Positions 1 through 11,446 are shown, numbered from the stretch's first letter. The stretch: DNA of 38,932 bases from Actinobacillus sp. (GCA_020026115.1 JAHHQY010000011.1:1-38932); one strand, 5' to 3'. Notes: a model not told the origin generated them from the letters alone. A program made the numbers and translations.

Positions 1-61
<61 letters not shown>

Positions 62-94
62 CGTATACCTTGTTATTTGATTGTAAAGAGCTTT

Positions 95-116
95 TTTATT
101 TTCGGGGGAAAATAAA
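95..116. other. 9-bp inverted repeat with GGGG loop upstream of the phase-variable gene
   Basis: Arms 95-103 (TTTATTTTC) and 108-116 (GAAAATAAA) are perfectly complementary around a four-G loop. The element lies 34 bases upstream of the leftward start codon, within the 61-351 gap. It could be a leader hairpin or operator of that gene; no function can be assigned. Confidence 0.4.
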
Positions 117-303
117 GGTCGGTTATTTTATACTTTTAACATCCTCATAAAATACCTAATACTTTGTATATTAAGGGGATTTTTTTTGCTTTTTCCCTAA
201 ATATTTTTCAGCCAAACTTGCCTTATCCCTTGTTATTTCTTGCTTTAAAAAGCCTCTCGCAACGAATTTTTGTCTTACAGGCGAAATCAACGCGCTTTTC
301 CGC

Positions 304-309
304 TATAAT
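304..309 (+). promoter_or_regulatory. Probable polA -10 element
   Basis: TATAAT lies 42 bases before the polA start. No good -35 hexamer is visible at 16-18 bases upstream. The rest of the 62-351 gap holds the hairpin at 95-116 and AT-rich sequence without a convincing gene. Confidence 0.45.
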
Positions 310-351
310 CTTTCCCTTTGCTATTTTAATGATGGAAACGAGAATTTTATT

Positions 352-3189
352 ATGCCTAATACGCCCAAAATTGCTAAAAACCCATTGGTTTTAGTCGATG
401 GTTCTTCTTATTTATATCGCGCTTTTCATGCCTGCCCGCCTTTAACTAACGCAAATGGTGAGCCTACGGGGGCTATGTTTGGCGTGTTAAATATGCTCAA
501 AAGTTTAATGGGGCTCGCCCAATCTCAACGTATTGCGGTTGTCTTTGATGCCAAAGGCAAAACGTTCCGCGATGAAATGTTCGAGGCTTATAAATCCCAT
601 CGTCCGCCTATGCCCGATGATTTACGCAGTCAAATTCAGCCTTTACACAATATGATTAAAGCGATGGGAATTCCGCTGATTGTTGTTGAAGGCGTGGAAG
701 CCGATGATGTGATCGGTACGCTTGCCCTTTCTGCCTCTCAAGCTGGGGAAAAAGTCCTTATTTCCACAGGCGATAAAGATATGGCGCAATTAGTTGATGA
801 AAATATTATGCTCATTAACACCATGAACAACACCTTACTCGACAAAGAAGGCGTTGAAAGCAAATATGGCATTCCGCCACGCTTAATCATTGATTTTTTA
901 GCTTTAATGGGCGATAGCTCTGATAATATTCCTGGTGTGAAAGGCGTGGGGGAAAAAACGGCGCTGGCCTTGTTGCAAGGTTTAGGCAGTTTAGATGATA
1001 TTTACGCCAACATTGAAAAAGTGGCGTCTTTATCCATTCGCGGTGCAAAAACTTTAGGCGCAAAACTTATGGCAGAACAAGAAAATGCAAAACTTTCTTA
1101 TGCCCTTGCGACCATTAAAACCGACGTTGAACTGGATTTAGCTTGGCAAGAATTAGAATTACAAGCCCCTGATTTTGATACTTTAATTGAAAATTTTGCC
1201 CGTTATGGTTTTAAACGTTGGTTAGATGAAGCCTTAAATGGCGAAGTTTCCATTACTCAAGCGCAACCTTTGGCTCATATGCCACGCTTAAAAAAAGTAG
1301 AAAAAGCGCCCACAGCGGTAAAAACGGCAGAGAGAAAAACTCAAGCCGTAGCGATTGATTTTAAGCCAATTAAAATTTCCGTCGATAAAAACAACTATGA
1401 ATGTATTTTAGAGCAGGCGCAATTAGATACTTGGTGTGAAAAATTACGCCAAGCAACGCTTTTTGCGTTAGATACAGAAACTGACTCGCTGAATTATATG
1501 CAAGCAAATTTAGTGGGGATTTCCTTTGCCTTAGAAAATGGCGAAGCTTGTTATATTCCTTTGCGCCATAACTATCTTGGTGCGCCACAACAATTAGAAG
1601 TTGAAACTGTTTTAGCGCAACTTAAGCCGATTTTAGAAGACGCTCGCGAGAAAAAAGTGGGACAAAATTTAAAATATGACGCCCATATTTTCGCCCGTGC
1701 GGGAATTCAATTACAAGGTATCGCCTTTGATACTATGCTTGAAGCTTACGCCCTTGATAGCACAGGAAAACATAATTTAGATGCCTTAGCCCAACGCTAC
1801 TTAAGCTATGAAACCATTGCTTATGAAGACATTACTGGCAAAGGAAAAAATAAACTCACCTTTAATCAAGTTGATGTGCAAGTTGCAACAAAATATGCCG
1901 CAGAAGATGCGGATATTGCCATGCGTTTACATTTGTATCTCGCGCCGAAATTACGCCAAGTTCCCGCTTTATGGAATTTATACCAAAACTTAGAATTGCC
2001 TCTTTTATCGGTCTTACAACAAATGGAAAGTTTAGGTGTGTTAATTGATAGCGATGCTCTGTTTACTCAATCTGCCCAATTAGAAACCCGTTTACAAAGT
2101 TTAGAACAACAGGCCTACGCTTTAGCGGGCGAAAGTTTTAACCTAGCTTCCCCTAAACAATTACAAGAAATTTTATTTACTAAATTAAATTTACCTGTTT
2201 TGAAAAAAACGCCTAAAGGCGTGCCTTCAACCAATGAAGAAGTGTTGGAAGAATTAGCCTTAAGCCACGAATTACCAAAAATTTTGGTGGAATATCGCGG
2301 ATTGAGTAAATTAAAAAACACCTACACGGACACCTTACCGCAGTTGATTGACCGCACAACAGGACGCGTGCATACCTCTTATCATCAAGCGGTAACCAGC
2401 ACAGGCCGACTTTCTTCTAGCGAACCCAATTTACAAAATATTCCTATTCGTACCGAAGAAGGCAAACGCATTCGCCGAGCTTTTATCGCCAAACCTGGCT
2501 TTAAAGTTTTAGCAGCGGACTATTCTCAAATTGAATTGCGCATTATGGCTCACCTTTCCCAAGATGCTGGCCTTATTGAAGCCTTCAATTCAGGCAAAGA
2601 TATTCACCGCGCCACCGCAAGTGAAATTTTTGCCTTACCTTTACAAGAGGTGAGCGCCGATCAACGCCGTAACGCCAAAGCCATTAACTTTGGTTTAATT
2701 TACGGTATGAGCGCATTTGGCTTAGCCAAACAGCTCGGTATTGGCCGTAAAGAAGCGCAAAATTATATTGAACGCTATTTCCATCGCTACCCTGGCGTGC
2801 GAACTTTTATGCAAGAAATTCCAGAAGCGGGCAAAGCAAAAGGCTATGTTGAAACCTTATTCAACCGCCGTTTATTACTGCCAGGTTTAAATGCCAGCAA
2901 CAGTATTCAACGCAAAGCCGCAGAACGCTTAGCCATTAACGCTCCAATGCAAGGCACGGCTTCCGACATCATCAAACGCGCTATGCTGGCCATCGCCAAA
3001 GAAATTGCAGGCAATGAAGATATTCAAATGCTTATGCAAGTACACGATGAATTAGTTTTTGAAGTGCGTGAAGATTGCGTAGAATTTTGGGCGAGCAAAA
3101 TTAAATCCCTTATGGAAAACGCCGCCAACTTAAGCGTCCCTTTAATTGTGGATGTAGGCATCGGCGAAAACTGGGAAGAAGCCCATTAA
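352..3189 (+). CDS. polA: DNA polymerase I
   Basis: Repair polymerase with 5' nuclease, 3'-5' exonuclease and polymerase domains, acting in Okazaki-fragment maturation and excision repair. At 945 residues it is slightly longer than E. coli PolA (928). The 5' nuclease domain occupies about residues 1-310, with the family start LVLVDGSSYLYRAFHA. The exonuclease has DTETDSL (D374, E376) and YAAED (Y515, D519), so proofreading residues look intact. Polymerase motif A is DYSQIELR with D723, motif B is RRNAKAINFGLIYG near 771, and motif C is VHDE at 897-900. GAGA upstream of the ATG is a modest ribosome-binding site. The gene stands alone and ends at a bidirectional terminator shared with proS. One dispersed CTCGCRCCGAAA word lies inside it, encoding L-A-P-K. 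Confidence 0.98.
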   Translation: MPNTPKIAKNPLVLVDGSSYLYRAFHACPPLTNANGEPTGAMFGVLNMLKSLMGLAQSQRIAVVFDAKGKTFRDEMFEAYKSHRPPMPDDLRSQIQPLHNMIKAMGIPLIVVEGVEADDVIGTLALSASQAGEKVLISTGDKDMAQLVDENIMLINTMNNTLLDKEGVESKYGIPPRLIIDFLALMGDSSDNIPGVKGVGEKTALALLQGLGSLDDIYANIEKVASLSIRGAKTLGAKLMAEQENAKLSYALATIKTDVELDLAWQELELQAPDFDTLIENFARYGFKRWLDEALNGEVSITQAQPLAHMPRLKKVEKAPTAVKTAERKTQAVAIDFKPIKISVDKNNYECILEQAQLDTWCEKLRQATLFALDTETDSLNYMQANLVGISFALENGEACYIPLRHNYLGAPQQLEVETVLAQLKPILEDAREKKVGQNLKYDAHIFARAGIQLQGIAFDTMLEAYALDSTGKHNLDALAQRYLSYETIAYEDITGKGKNKLTFNQVDVQVATKYAAEDADIAMRLHLYLAPKLRQVPALWNLYQNLELPLLSVLQQMESLGVLIDSDALFTQSAQLETRLQSLEQQAYALAGESFNLASPKQLQEILFTKLNLPVLKKTPKGVPSTNEEVLEELALSHELPKILVEYRGLSKLKNTYTDTLPQLIDRTTGRVHTSYHQAVTSTGRLSSSEPNLQNIPIRTEEGKRIRRAFIAKPGFKVLAADYSQIELRIMAHLSQDAGLIEAFNSGKDIHRATASEIFALPLQEVSADQRRNAKAINFGLIYGMSAFGLAKQLGIGRKEAQNYIERYFHRYPGVRTFMQEIPEAGKAKGYVETLFNRRLLLPGLNASNSIQRKAAERLAINAPMQGTASDIIKRAMLAIAKEIAGNEDIQMLMQVHDELVFEVREDCVEFWASKIKSLMENAANLSVPLIVDVGIGENWEEAH
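1939..1950 (+). repeat. Dispersed word CTCGCGCCGAAA (candidate uptake signal), inside polA
   Basis: Exact copy on the coding strand of polA, encoding Leu-Ala-Pro-Lys. Followed by ATTA. Confidence 0.7.
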
Positions 3190-3200
3190 CCCACCCCATT

Positions 3201-3212
3201 TTTCGGTGCGAG
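3201..3212 (-). repeat. Dispersed word (candidate uptake signal), single copy after polA
   Basis: TTTCGGTGCGAG on the plus strand, i.e. CTCGCACCGAAA on the minus strand, with an AAAAT flank. It sits 12 bases after the polA stop codon, between polA and the terminator. Confidence 0.7.
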
Positions 3213-3229
3213 TGGATATCGCAAATAAA

Positions 3230-3255
3230 AAAACAGTCGCTAATGCGACTGTTTT
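3230..3255. terminator. Bidirectional intrinsic terminator between polA and proS
   Basis: Arms 3230-3240 and 3245-3255 (AAAACAGTCGC / GCGACTGTTTT) around a TAAT loop, with an A-run on one side and a T-run on the other. It can therefore end both the rightward polA and leftward proS transcripts. Confidence 0.9.
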
Positions 3256-3272
3256 TTTTTGGTTGAGCAAAC

Positions 3273-4979
3273 TTAAATGTTGCTTAAAAAGTTCATTAAT
3301 TCTTCTTGGTTAATCAATGCTTTTTCACCCGTTTTACGGTTTTTATATTCAATTTGACCATTTTTTAGGTTTTTCTCACCAATTACGATCATATGCGGAA
3401 TACCGATAAGTTCCATATCGGCAAACATCACACCTGGGCGTTCTTGACGGTCATCGAATAACACTTCCACGCCTTGTGCGCGTAAAGTTTTATATAAATT
3501 TTCAGCCGTTTCTTGCACTAATGCGGATTTGTGCATATTCATTGGCACGATAGCCATTTTAAACGGTGCAATTTCATCTGTTGGCCAAATAACTCCGCGA
3601 TCGTCATGACTTTGTTCAATCGCTGCGGCCACAACGCGACTTACGCCGATACCGTAGCAACCCATAGTTAAAACTTGTGGACGGCCATCTTCGCCTTGTA
3701 CGGTGGCATTCATCGCTTCAGAATATTTTTTGCCTAATTGGAAAATATGACCGACTTCAATTCCGCGTTTAATTTGTAACACACCTTGACCGTCTGGGCT
3801 GGCGTCGCCTTCTTGTACGTTGCGTAAGTCTGCAACTAATGGCATCGCTAAATCGCGTTCCCAGTTGACGTTCATATAATGTTTGCCATCTTGGTTTGCG
3901 CCCATAACGAAATCACTCATCACGGCAACACTGCGGTCAATAATTAACGGCATTGTTAAACCTAAAGCACCAATTGAACCAATGCCTGCGCCAACTGCCG
4001 TACGCACTTCTTCTTCGCTTGCAAATTCAAGTGGGTCTGCAACTAAAGCTAATTTTTGTGCTTTCACTTCGTTTAATTCGTGATCGCCACGCACCATTAA
4101 GGCAACAAATGGGGCTTCTTCGCTAGCGCCTTTAACGATTAAAGTTTTCGCAATTTTATGAGCTGGTAATCCGTGTTGAACGCCTAATTCGTCGATTGTT
4201 TTGGCATTTGGCGTATCGAAAAGCATCATTTCTGCGCCTGCTTCGCCTTTTTCGCCTACGGCAAGTGCTTCGGCTAATTCAATATTGGCGGCGTAATCAG
4301 ATTCTGTGGAAAAAACGATATCATCTTCACCACTTGCTGCTAACACTTGAAATTCGTGTGAAGCATTACCACCAATCGCACCTGTATCTGCTTGTACTGG
4401 GCGGAAATCTAAACCTAAGCGATTGAAAATATTACAATAAGTTTGGAACATAATATCGTAGGTTTCTTGTAATGATTCTTGGCTTAAGTGGAAAGAATAG
4501 CCATCTTTCATTAAAAATTCGCGACCGCGCATAATGCCGAAGCGTGGGCGAACTTCGTCGCGGAATTTCGTTTGAATTTGATATAAATTTAACGGTAATT
4601 GGCGATATGAAGTCACTTCACGGCGGACTAAATCTGTGACCACTTCTTCGTGTGTTGGGCCTAACACAAACTCGCGGTTGCCTCTGTCTTTAAAACGTAA
4701 TAATTCAGGGCCGTATTGTTCCCAACGTTGTGATTCTTGCCAAAGTTCTGCAGGTTGTACTACGGGCATTTCAATTTCTAATGCCCCGCTTTTATCCATT
4801 TCTTCGCGGACAATTTTTTCTACTTTGCGTAATACGCGTAAACCTGTTGGCAACCAGTCATATAAACCAGAAGCTAAGGGACGCACCATACCCGCTCGTA
4901 ACATCAATTGGTGGCTGACCACTTGGGCATCATTTGGGGTTTCTTTTAACGTAGAGAAAAGATATTGACTTGCTCTCAT
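3273..4979 (-). CDS. proS: Prolyl-tRNA synthetase, bacterial type with insertion domain
   Basis: Charges tRNA-Pro with proline; class II aminoacyl-tRNA synthetase. Length is 568 residues against 572 in E. coli. Class II motif 1 lies near residues 40-53 (YDWLPTGLRVL), the GPTHEE loop at 107-112, motif 2 (FRDEVRPRFG) from 139 and motif 3 (YGIGVSRVVAA) near 440. The stretch from about 225 to 405 is the bacterial insertion domain that edits mischarged Ala-tRNA. The C-terminal anticodon-binding domain (VEVLFDDRQERPGVMF) follows. GGAT upstream gives a reasonable start. It appears to be transcribed alone and ends at the terminator shared with polA. Confidence 0.98.
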   Translation of the reverse strand: MRASQYLFSTLKETPNDAQVVSHQLMLRAGMVRPLASGLYDWLPTGLRVLRKVEKIVREEMDKSGALEIEMPVVQPAELWQESQRWEQYGPELLRFKDRGNREFVLGPTHEEVVTDLVRREVTSYRQLPLNLYQIQTKFRDEVRPRFGIMRGREFLMKDGYSFHLSQESLQETYDIMFQTYCNIFNRLGLDFRPVQADTGAIGGNASHEFQVLAASGEDDIVFSTESDYAANIELAEALAVGEKGEAGAEMMLFDTPNAKTIDELGVQHGLPAHKIAKTLIVKGASEEAPFVALMVRGDHELNEVKAQKLALVADPLEFASEEEVRTAVGAGIGSIGALGLTMPLIIDRSVAVMSDFVMGANQDGKHYMNVNWERDLAMPLVADLRNVQEGDASPDGQGVLQIKRGIEVGHIFQLGKKYSEAMNATVQGEDGRPQVLTMGCYGIGVSRVVAAAIEQSHDDRGVIWPTDEIAPFKMAIVPMNMHKSALVQETAENLYKTLRAQGVEVLFDDRQERPGVMFADMELIGIPHMIVIGEKNLKNGQIEYKNRKTGEKALINQEELMNFLSNI

Positions 4980-5088
4980 TCTATTTATCCTAATTAGTTT
5001 TATTAAAAAAAAATTGGCTTAGTTTAACAGTTCGCTTATTTTTGTTCTAGCGATTAGGGGGATTTTTGTTTAAATCCAATTTTTCGGT

Positions 5089-5137
5089 GCAAGTTAAGAT
5101 TTTTGCCCTTCTTTTAAGATGCGAAACCTTAACTTGC
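5089..5137 (-). terminator. Long-loop inverted repeat after dgkA
   Basis: Perfect 10-bp arms GCAAGTTAAG (5089-5098) and CTTAACTTGC (5128-5137) separated by 29 bases. It lies just after the dgkA stop. The left arm overlaps a degenerate copy of the dispersed word (TTTCGGTGCAAG). It probably ends the relA-dgkA transcript; the long loop lowers confidence. Confidence 0.4.
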
Positions 5138-5146
5138 TAAGAGAAA

Positions 5147-5512
5147 TTAAAAATAAATACGGCCTAAAATAACGCCCCATACAACAATAACCAACATAAG
5201 GGCGACAAAAACGCTCGCTGAGCCTAAGTCTTTCGCGCGTCCTGAAAGCTCGTGATACTCAGTACCAACACGATCCACGACCGCTTCTACCGCGCTGTTT
5301 AATAATTCAGCTATTAACACTAAAAATAAACTGCCGATCATTAACAGCATTTCTATGTGCGTTGGTGCTAAATATACCGCTAAAGGCAACATAAAAAGGG
5401 CTAAGAACAGCTCGTGCCGAAAAGCCGCTTCATTTTTAATCGCCGCTTTTAAGCCTTTTATGGAATAACCTGTGGATTTAATTAAATGGGTAAACCCTGT
5501 TGTTTTTTGCAT
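5147..5512 (-). CDS. dgkA: Diacylglycerol kinase
   Basis: Small inner-membrane enzyme that phosphorylates diacylglycerol to phosphatidic acid, recycling lipid released during envelope glycan synthesis. At 121 residues it matches the E. coli enzyme in length. The family's catalytic residues fall at the E. coli positions: E69, N72 and E76 in AELLNSAVEAVVD, and K94-D95 in GRAKDLGSAS. Three hydrophobic membrane helices are visible (about 36-50, 54-70 and 100-118). It begins 13 bases after relA, so the two are probably co-transcribed, as I recall for H. influenzae. Confidence 0.97.
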   Translation of the reverse strand: MQKTTGFTHLIKSTGYSIKGLKAAIKNEAAFRHELFLALFMLPLAVYLAPTHIEMLLMIGSLFLVLIAELLNSAVEAVVDRVGTEYHELSGRAKDLGSASVFVALMLVIVVWGVILGRIYF

Positions 5513-5525
5513 AAATGTCCTTTTG

Positions 5526-7751
5526 TTATAAACGTTTTGCTTCGATTACATCGGGTAATTTTGCTAAACGTAATAAAATTTTATTTAAAATTTGCACATC
5601 TTTTAATTCAATTTCCATTTGAATAATGGCGAGTTGTTTTTTCGGTTCTGTGCGCGTTGCTACCCCTAAAACGCCAATTTTATCGTTGGCTAATACGGTG
5701 GTGATATCGCGCAATAAACCATGACGATCCACTGAGGTAATTTGAATACTTAAGCGAGAACCTTGCGTATTATTCGCACCCCAATGCGCTTCTACAACAC
5801 GTTCAGGATGAAGCCCTTGCATTTCTAAGAACTGCTCACAATCTCGGCGGTGAATAGAAATACCCCGACCTAAGGTGATGTAGCCGACAATTTCGTCGCC
5901 ATAAATTGGCTGACAGCACCCTGCCATGTAATGCAATAAATTCCCCACGCCGTCTACAATAACGCGGTCGTTATTTTCGCCTTTCGTGCTGACGTTATTA
6001 TTTGGACGCAAGCTCACTTGACGTAAAATTTCTGCATCAACTTGCTCAGCACTTACGCCTTTGGCATTTTTATGTTGCAAGAAATTCACCAACTGCTGAA
6101 TGCGAATATCCCCAGAACCTAAAGCGGCAAAAAGATCGTCGACTTGTTTTAGGTTGTAACGTGGTAAGGCGATTTTTTCCACTTGTTTGAGATTCATGCC
6201 TAAGGGTTCTAGCTCGCGTTCTAATAATTCTTTACCAAGGGGAATATTTTTTTCTCTGTCTTGTTTTTTAAAGAATGTATTGATTTTACTGCGCGCTTTT
6301 GCCGTGTGGGTAAAGCCTAAATTTGGATTAACCCAGTCGCGACTTGGATTAGGATTTTTTTGCGTCAAAATATCCACTTGGTCGCCCATTTGAAGCTGAT
6401 AGGTAAAAGGCACAATTCGCCCTGCAACTTTCGCGCCAATGCAACGATGACCAATTTCACTATGAATGGTATAAGCAAAATCTAACGGCGTAGAACCTGT
6501 TGGCAAATCAATAACTTCACCTTTTGGCGTAAAGACATAAACGCGATCATCAAAAACTTGACTGCGCATTTCTGCCATAATTTCGCCTGAATCGGCAATA
6601 TCATCTTGCCAGGCTAAAAGTTTACGAAGCCATGCAATTTTTTCTTCATAACCTGAACTGCCACCAACAATACCTTCTTTATATTTCCAGTGGGCGGCGA
6701 CGCCTAATTCTGCATCATCGTGCATTTGTTGCGTACGAATTTGCACTTCAACCGGTTTGCCCCCTTTACCTAACACCACGGTGTGAATAGATTGGTAACC
6801 ATTAGGTTTTGGGTTGGCGACATAGTCATCGAATTCTTTCGGTAAATGTTTAAAATGCGTATGCACAACACCTAGTGCGGCGTAACAATCTTGCAATTTT
6901 TTTACAATAATGCGCACCGCGCGAACATCGTAAAGCTCGCTAAACTCGATATGTTTTTTCTGCATTTTTTTCCAAATGGAATAAATATGTTTAGGTCGTC
7001 CGTAAACCTCAACATCTTGCAGGTTTTCTTGCAAATAAGTGCGTAATTCTTTAACAAAATCATCAATATATTCTTCACGATCTAAACGACGTTCTTTTAA
7101 TAATTTTGCAATGGAACGATAGGTTTCAGGATGTAAAACACGGAAACAGTAATCTTCTAATTCCCATTTTAATTGTCCAATCCCTAAACGGTTGGCTAAA
7201 GGCGCATAAATATTGCTACATTCTTTCGCCGCTAAAACTCGTTCTTCTTCTGTATGATGATGAAAAGCATCGCGCAAATAAATAATGCGTTCGGCTAATT
7301 TAATAATCACGCAACGGAAATCATCCACCATCGCCAAAAGCATACGGCGGACGTTATCGACTTGAATGGAATTGGCCGAACGAGTGGCGTTAAGTTGGCG
7401 AATGTTATCCATTTCTGCCACGCCTTTTAATAATTTCGCAATGTTTTTGCCAAACTTTTCTTGAATTTCAACTAATTCCACACCTTGCAATAAACAAGGG
7501 TATAACATCGCAGTGAGTAAACTTTCTGCATCCATATTTAAACTATGCAGAATTTCCACCATTTCTGCGCCTTCTAATAAATAATCAATCGGCGTTTCTG
7601 CGGGCTGGGTTCGTTGAATTTTTTCACAAGAAAACTGCCAAGCAGTAATTAAGTTATGCTCCACGTCCTTTGGTAAGTGCAAGTCATCACACCACTTTTT
7701 TACGTCAAAATCTTTGGGATTTAATAAATGCGTTCCTCGAATTGCGACCAT
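5526..7751 (-). CDS. relA: GTP pyrophosphokinase RelA ((p)ppGpp synthetase I)
   Basis: Ribosome-associated alarmone synthetase of the stringent response. I chose the start MVAIRG at 7751: GGAAGGAAG lies directly upstream and this is the usual family N-terminus. An in-frame ATG at 7787 would sit inside a likely -10 element. The product is 741 residues. It is RelA rather than SpoT because the hydrolase HD motif is replaced by LYPCLLQG and the synthetase carries the acidic EFDD motif instead of the basic RxKD of bifunctional enzymes. A TGS domain (VYVFTPKGEVIDLPTGST), a zinc-finger-like GCCQPI region and a C-terminal ACT domain follow. It is upstream of dgkA in an apparent operon. Confidence 0.96.
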   Translation of the reverse strand: MVAIRGTHLLNPKDFDVKKWCDDLHLPKDVEHNLITAWQFSCEKIQRTQPAETPIDYLLEGAEMVEILHSLNMDAESLLTAMLYPCLLQGVELVEIQEKFGKNIAKLLKGVAEMDNIRQLNATRSANSIQVDNVRRMLLAMVDDFRCVIIKLAERIIYLRDAFHHHTEEERVLAAKECSNIYAPLANRLGIGQLKWELEDYCFRVLHPETYRSIAKLLKERRLDREEYIDDFVKELRTYLQENLQDVEVYGRPKHIYSIWKKMQKKHIEFSELYDVRAVRIIVKKLQDCYAALGVVHTHFKHLPKEFDDYVANPKPNGYQSIHTVVLGKGGKPVEVQIRTQQMHDDAELGVAAHWKYKEGIVGGSSGYEEKIAWLRKLLAWQDDIADSGEIMAEMRSQVFDDRVYVFTPKGEVIDLPTGSTPLDFAYTIHSEIGHRCIGAKVAGRIVPFTYQLQMGDQVDILTQKNPNPSRDWVNPNLGFTHTAKARSKINTFFKKQDREKNIPLGKELLERELEPLGMNLKQVEKIALPRYNLKQVDDLFAALGSGDIRIQQLVNFLQHKNAKGVSAEQVDAEILRQVSLRPNNNVSTKGENNDRVIVDGVGNLLHYMAGCCQPIYGDEIVGYITLGRGISIHRRDCEQFLEMQGLHPERVVEAHWGANNTQGSRLSIQITSVDRHGLLRDITTVLANDKIGVLGVATRTEPKKQLAIIQMEIELKDVQILNKILLRLAKLPDVIEAKRL

Positions 7752-7785
7752 ACTTCCTTCCTTTTGCAAGTGAAAATTAGTCTGC

Positions 7786-7791
7786 ATTTTA
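7786..7791 (-). promoter_or_regulatory. Probable relA -10 element
   Basis: TAAAAT on the minus strand, 35 bases upstream of the chosen relA start. It overlaps the ATG at 7787, which argues against that ATG being used. No clear -35 is visible. Confidence 0.4.
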
Positions 7792-7839
7792 CGCCTTTTT
7801 TATCCACTTTTGGGATTTTTTTCACTCAAGAAAAAAGAA

Positions 7840-7887
7840 AACTCGCACCGAATTTTTGCTCACTCGAGCATTTTTTCGGTGCGAGTT
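7840..7887 (-). terminator. gyrB terminator made of an inverted pair of the dispersed word
   Basis: Perfect 13-bp arms AACTCGCACCGAA (7840-7852) and TTCGGTGCGAGTT (7875-7887), with a T-run just inside and an A/T-rich tail toward relA. It lies 23 bases past the gyrB stop. Both arms are copies of the dispersed candidate uptake word. Confidence 0.8.
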
Positions 7888-7910
7888 ATTTTTTTTGCCT
7901 AAGGCTAAGA

Positions 7911-10334
<2,424 letters not shown>

Positions 10335-10362
10335 AAAATTTCTCTATTTTCAAAATAAAAAA

Positions 10363-10391
10363 GTGGCAAAATTATAACAAATTTTTGCCAC
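10363..10391 (-). promoter_or_regulatory. gyrB promoter -10 inside an inverted repeat
   Basis: TATAAT on the minus strand (10371-10376) lies in an inverted repeat with arms GTGGCAAAA (10363-10371) and TTTTTGCCAC (10382-10391). A third related copy, AAGTGGCGAAAAT on the minus strand, ends near 10402. No clear -35 is present. Confidence 0.5.
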
Positions 10392-10446
10392 AAATTCCCG
10401 TATTTTCGCCACTTTCTTCATTATTCGCTAAAATAATAAAATCCTA

Positions 10447-10458
10447 CTCGCGCCGAAA
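10447..10458 (+). repeat. Dispersed word CTCGCGCCGAAA, single copy between mutM and gyrB
   Basis: Exact copy preceded by A and followed by TTC, 26 bases past the mutM stop. No paired copy nearby. Confidence 0.7.
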
Positions 10459-10483
10459 TTCTGTCTTGAGAAAATTTTTCCCT

Positions 10484-11350
10484 TTAAAGCGATTTTTCTG
10501 TCTTTTTCACTGCTTTTTTCACTGTTTTTGAGGCATTTTTCGCTTTTTGACAATGCGGGCAAAAGAAACTGTTACGCTGACCAATAACAAGACTTTCAAT
10601 CAGCGTGGCACAAGTGGGACAAGGCTGGCCTTTTTTGCCGTAAATGAGCAGTTCTTGCGCAAAATAACCTGGTTTGCCGTCGGGTTGACGAAAATCTTTT
10701 AAGGTTGTACCGCCTTGAATAATGGCTTTTTCTAATACATTTTTAATGCAAGCGACAAGTTTTTCACATTGCTTAAAAGTTAAATCTTGTGCGGGCATTT
10801 TAGGATGTAATCCGCATAAAAATAAGGTTTCATTAGCGTAAATATTTCCCACGCCAACAACAATCGCATTATTCATTAAAAAAACTTTCACGGCGCTTGT
10901 TTTTTGCCGACTTTGCTTAAATAAATACTCTGCGCTAAATTCATCCGTTAACGGCTCTAAACCTAATTTTTGCATTAAAGGTAAGTTTTCGGCTTCTTGC
11001 GCCCAAAGCCAAGCACCAAAACGACGTACATCGTTGTAGCGTAAAATTTTGCCACTGGATAATTTAAAATCCACATGGTCATGTTTATTTGGCGCGACAT
11101 CCCCATCTACAACACGCACGGAACCGGACATACCTAAATGCCCGATAATATCGCCTTTATCAGTATGTAAAATTAAATATTTTGCTCTTCTTGCGATGCC
11201 TTTCACTTTTGCTTGTTGTAAATTTTGTAATTCCGCAGGAATTTCCCAACGCAATTGTTTTTGGCGCACAATAACGCGCTCAATGGTTTCTCCTTCCACA
11301 TAAGGCGCAATACCTCTTTTGGCCGTTTCCACTTCGGGTAATTCTGGCAT
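10484..11350 (-). CDS. mutM: Formamidopyrimidine-DNA glycosylase
   Basis: Base-excision repair enzyme that removes 8-oxoguanine and ring-opened purines and cleaves the strand. The start at 11350 (MPELPEVETAKRG) is required because the catalytic proline must follow the initiator Met; AAGGAG sits seven bases upstream. P2 and E3 are present, and RAKYLILH contains the conserved DNA-binding lysine. The C-terminal zinc finger has CPTC and CPHC. At 288 residues it is longer than the E. coli enzyme (269), because of a lysine-rich tail after the last zinc ligand (about 16 residues, KNASKTVKKAVKKTEKSL). It lies just after a terminator, so it probably has its own promoter or uses read-through. Confidence 0.97.
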   Translation of the reverse strand: MPELPEVETAKRGIAPYVEGETIERVIVRQKQLRWEIPAELQNLQQAKVKGIARRAKYLILHTDKGDIIGHLGMSGSVRVVDGDVAPNKHDHVDFKLSSGKILRYNDVRRFGAWLWAQEAENLPLMQKLGLEPLTDEFSAEYLFKQSRQKTSAVKVFLMNNAIVVGVGNIYANETLFLCGLHPKMPAQDLTFKQCEKLVACIKNVLEKAIIQGGTTLKDFRQPDGKPGYFAQELLIYGKKGQPCPTCATLIESLVIGQRNSFFCPHCQKAKNASKTVKKAVKKTEKSL

Positions 11351-11390
11351 ATTTATCTCCTTCACTTTTTGCGCCTTATTTTAAAGCAAA

Positions 11391-11422
11391 AAAAGCCATT
11401 AAACATAAAGTTAATGGCTTTT
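11391..11422 (-). terminator. Intrinsic terminator upstream of mutM
   Basis: Arms AAAAGCCATTAA (11391-11402) and TTAATGGCTTTT (11411-11422), with a run of T on the minus strand. It ends the transcript of the two envelope genes at 11447-12445. Confidence 0.9.
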
Positions 11423-11446
11423 AATGAGATTGGTTAAATCAATGTA

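Noticed and set aside
164..394. Short rightward frame overlapping the polA start
   Set aside because: Low-complexity hydrophobic translation, no ribosome-binding site, and it covers the probable polA promoter.
5526..7751. Bifunctional SpoT
   Set aside because: The HD hydrolase motif is lost and the synthetase has the acidic EFDD motif, both typical of RelA; the neighbour dgkA also fits relA.
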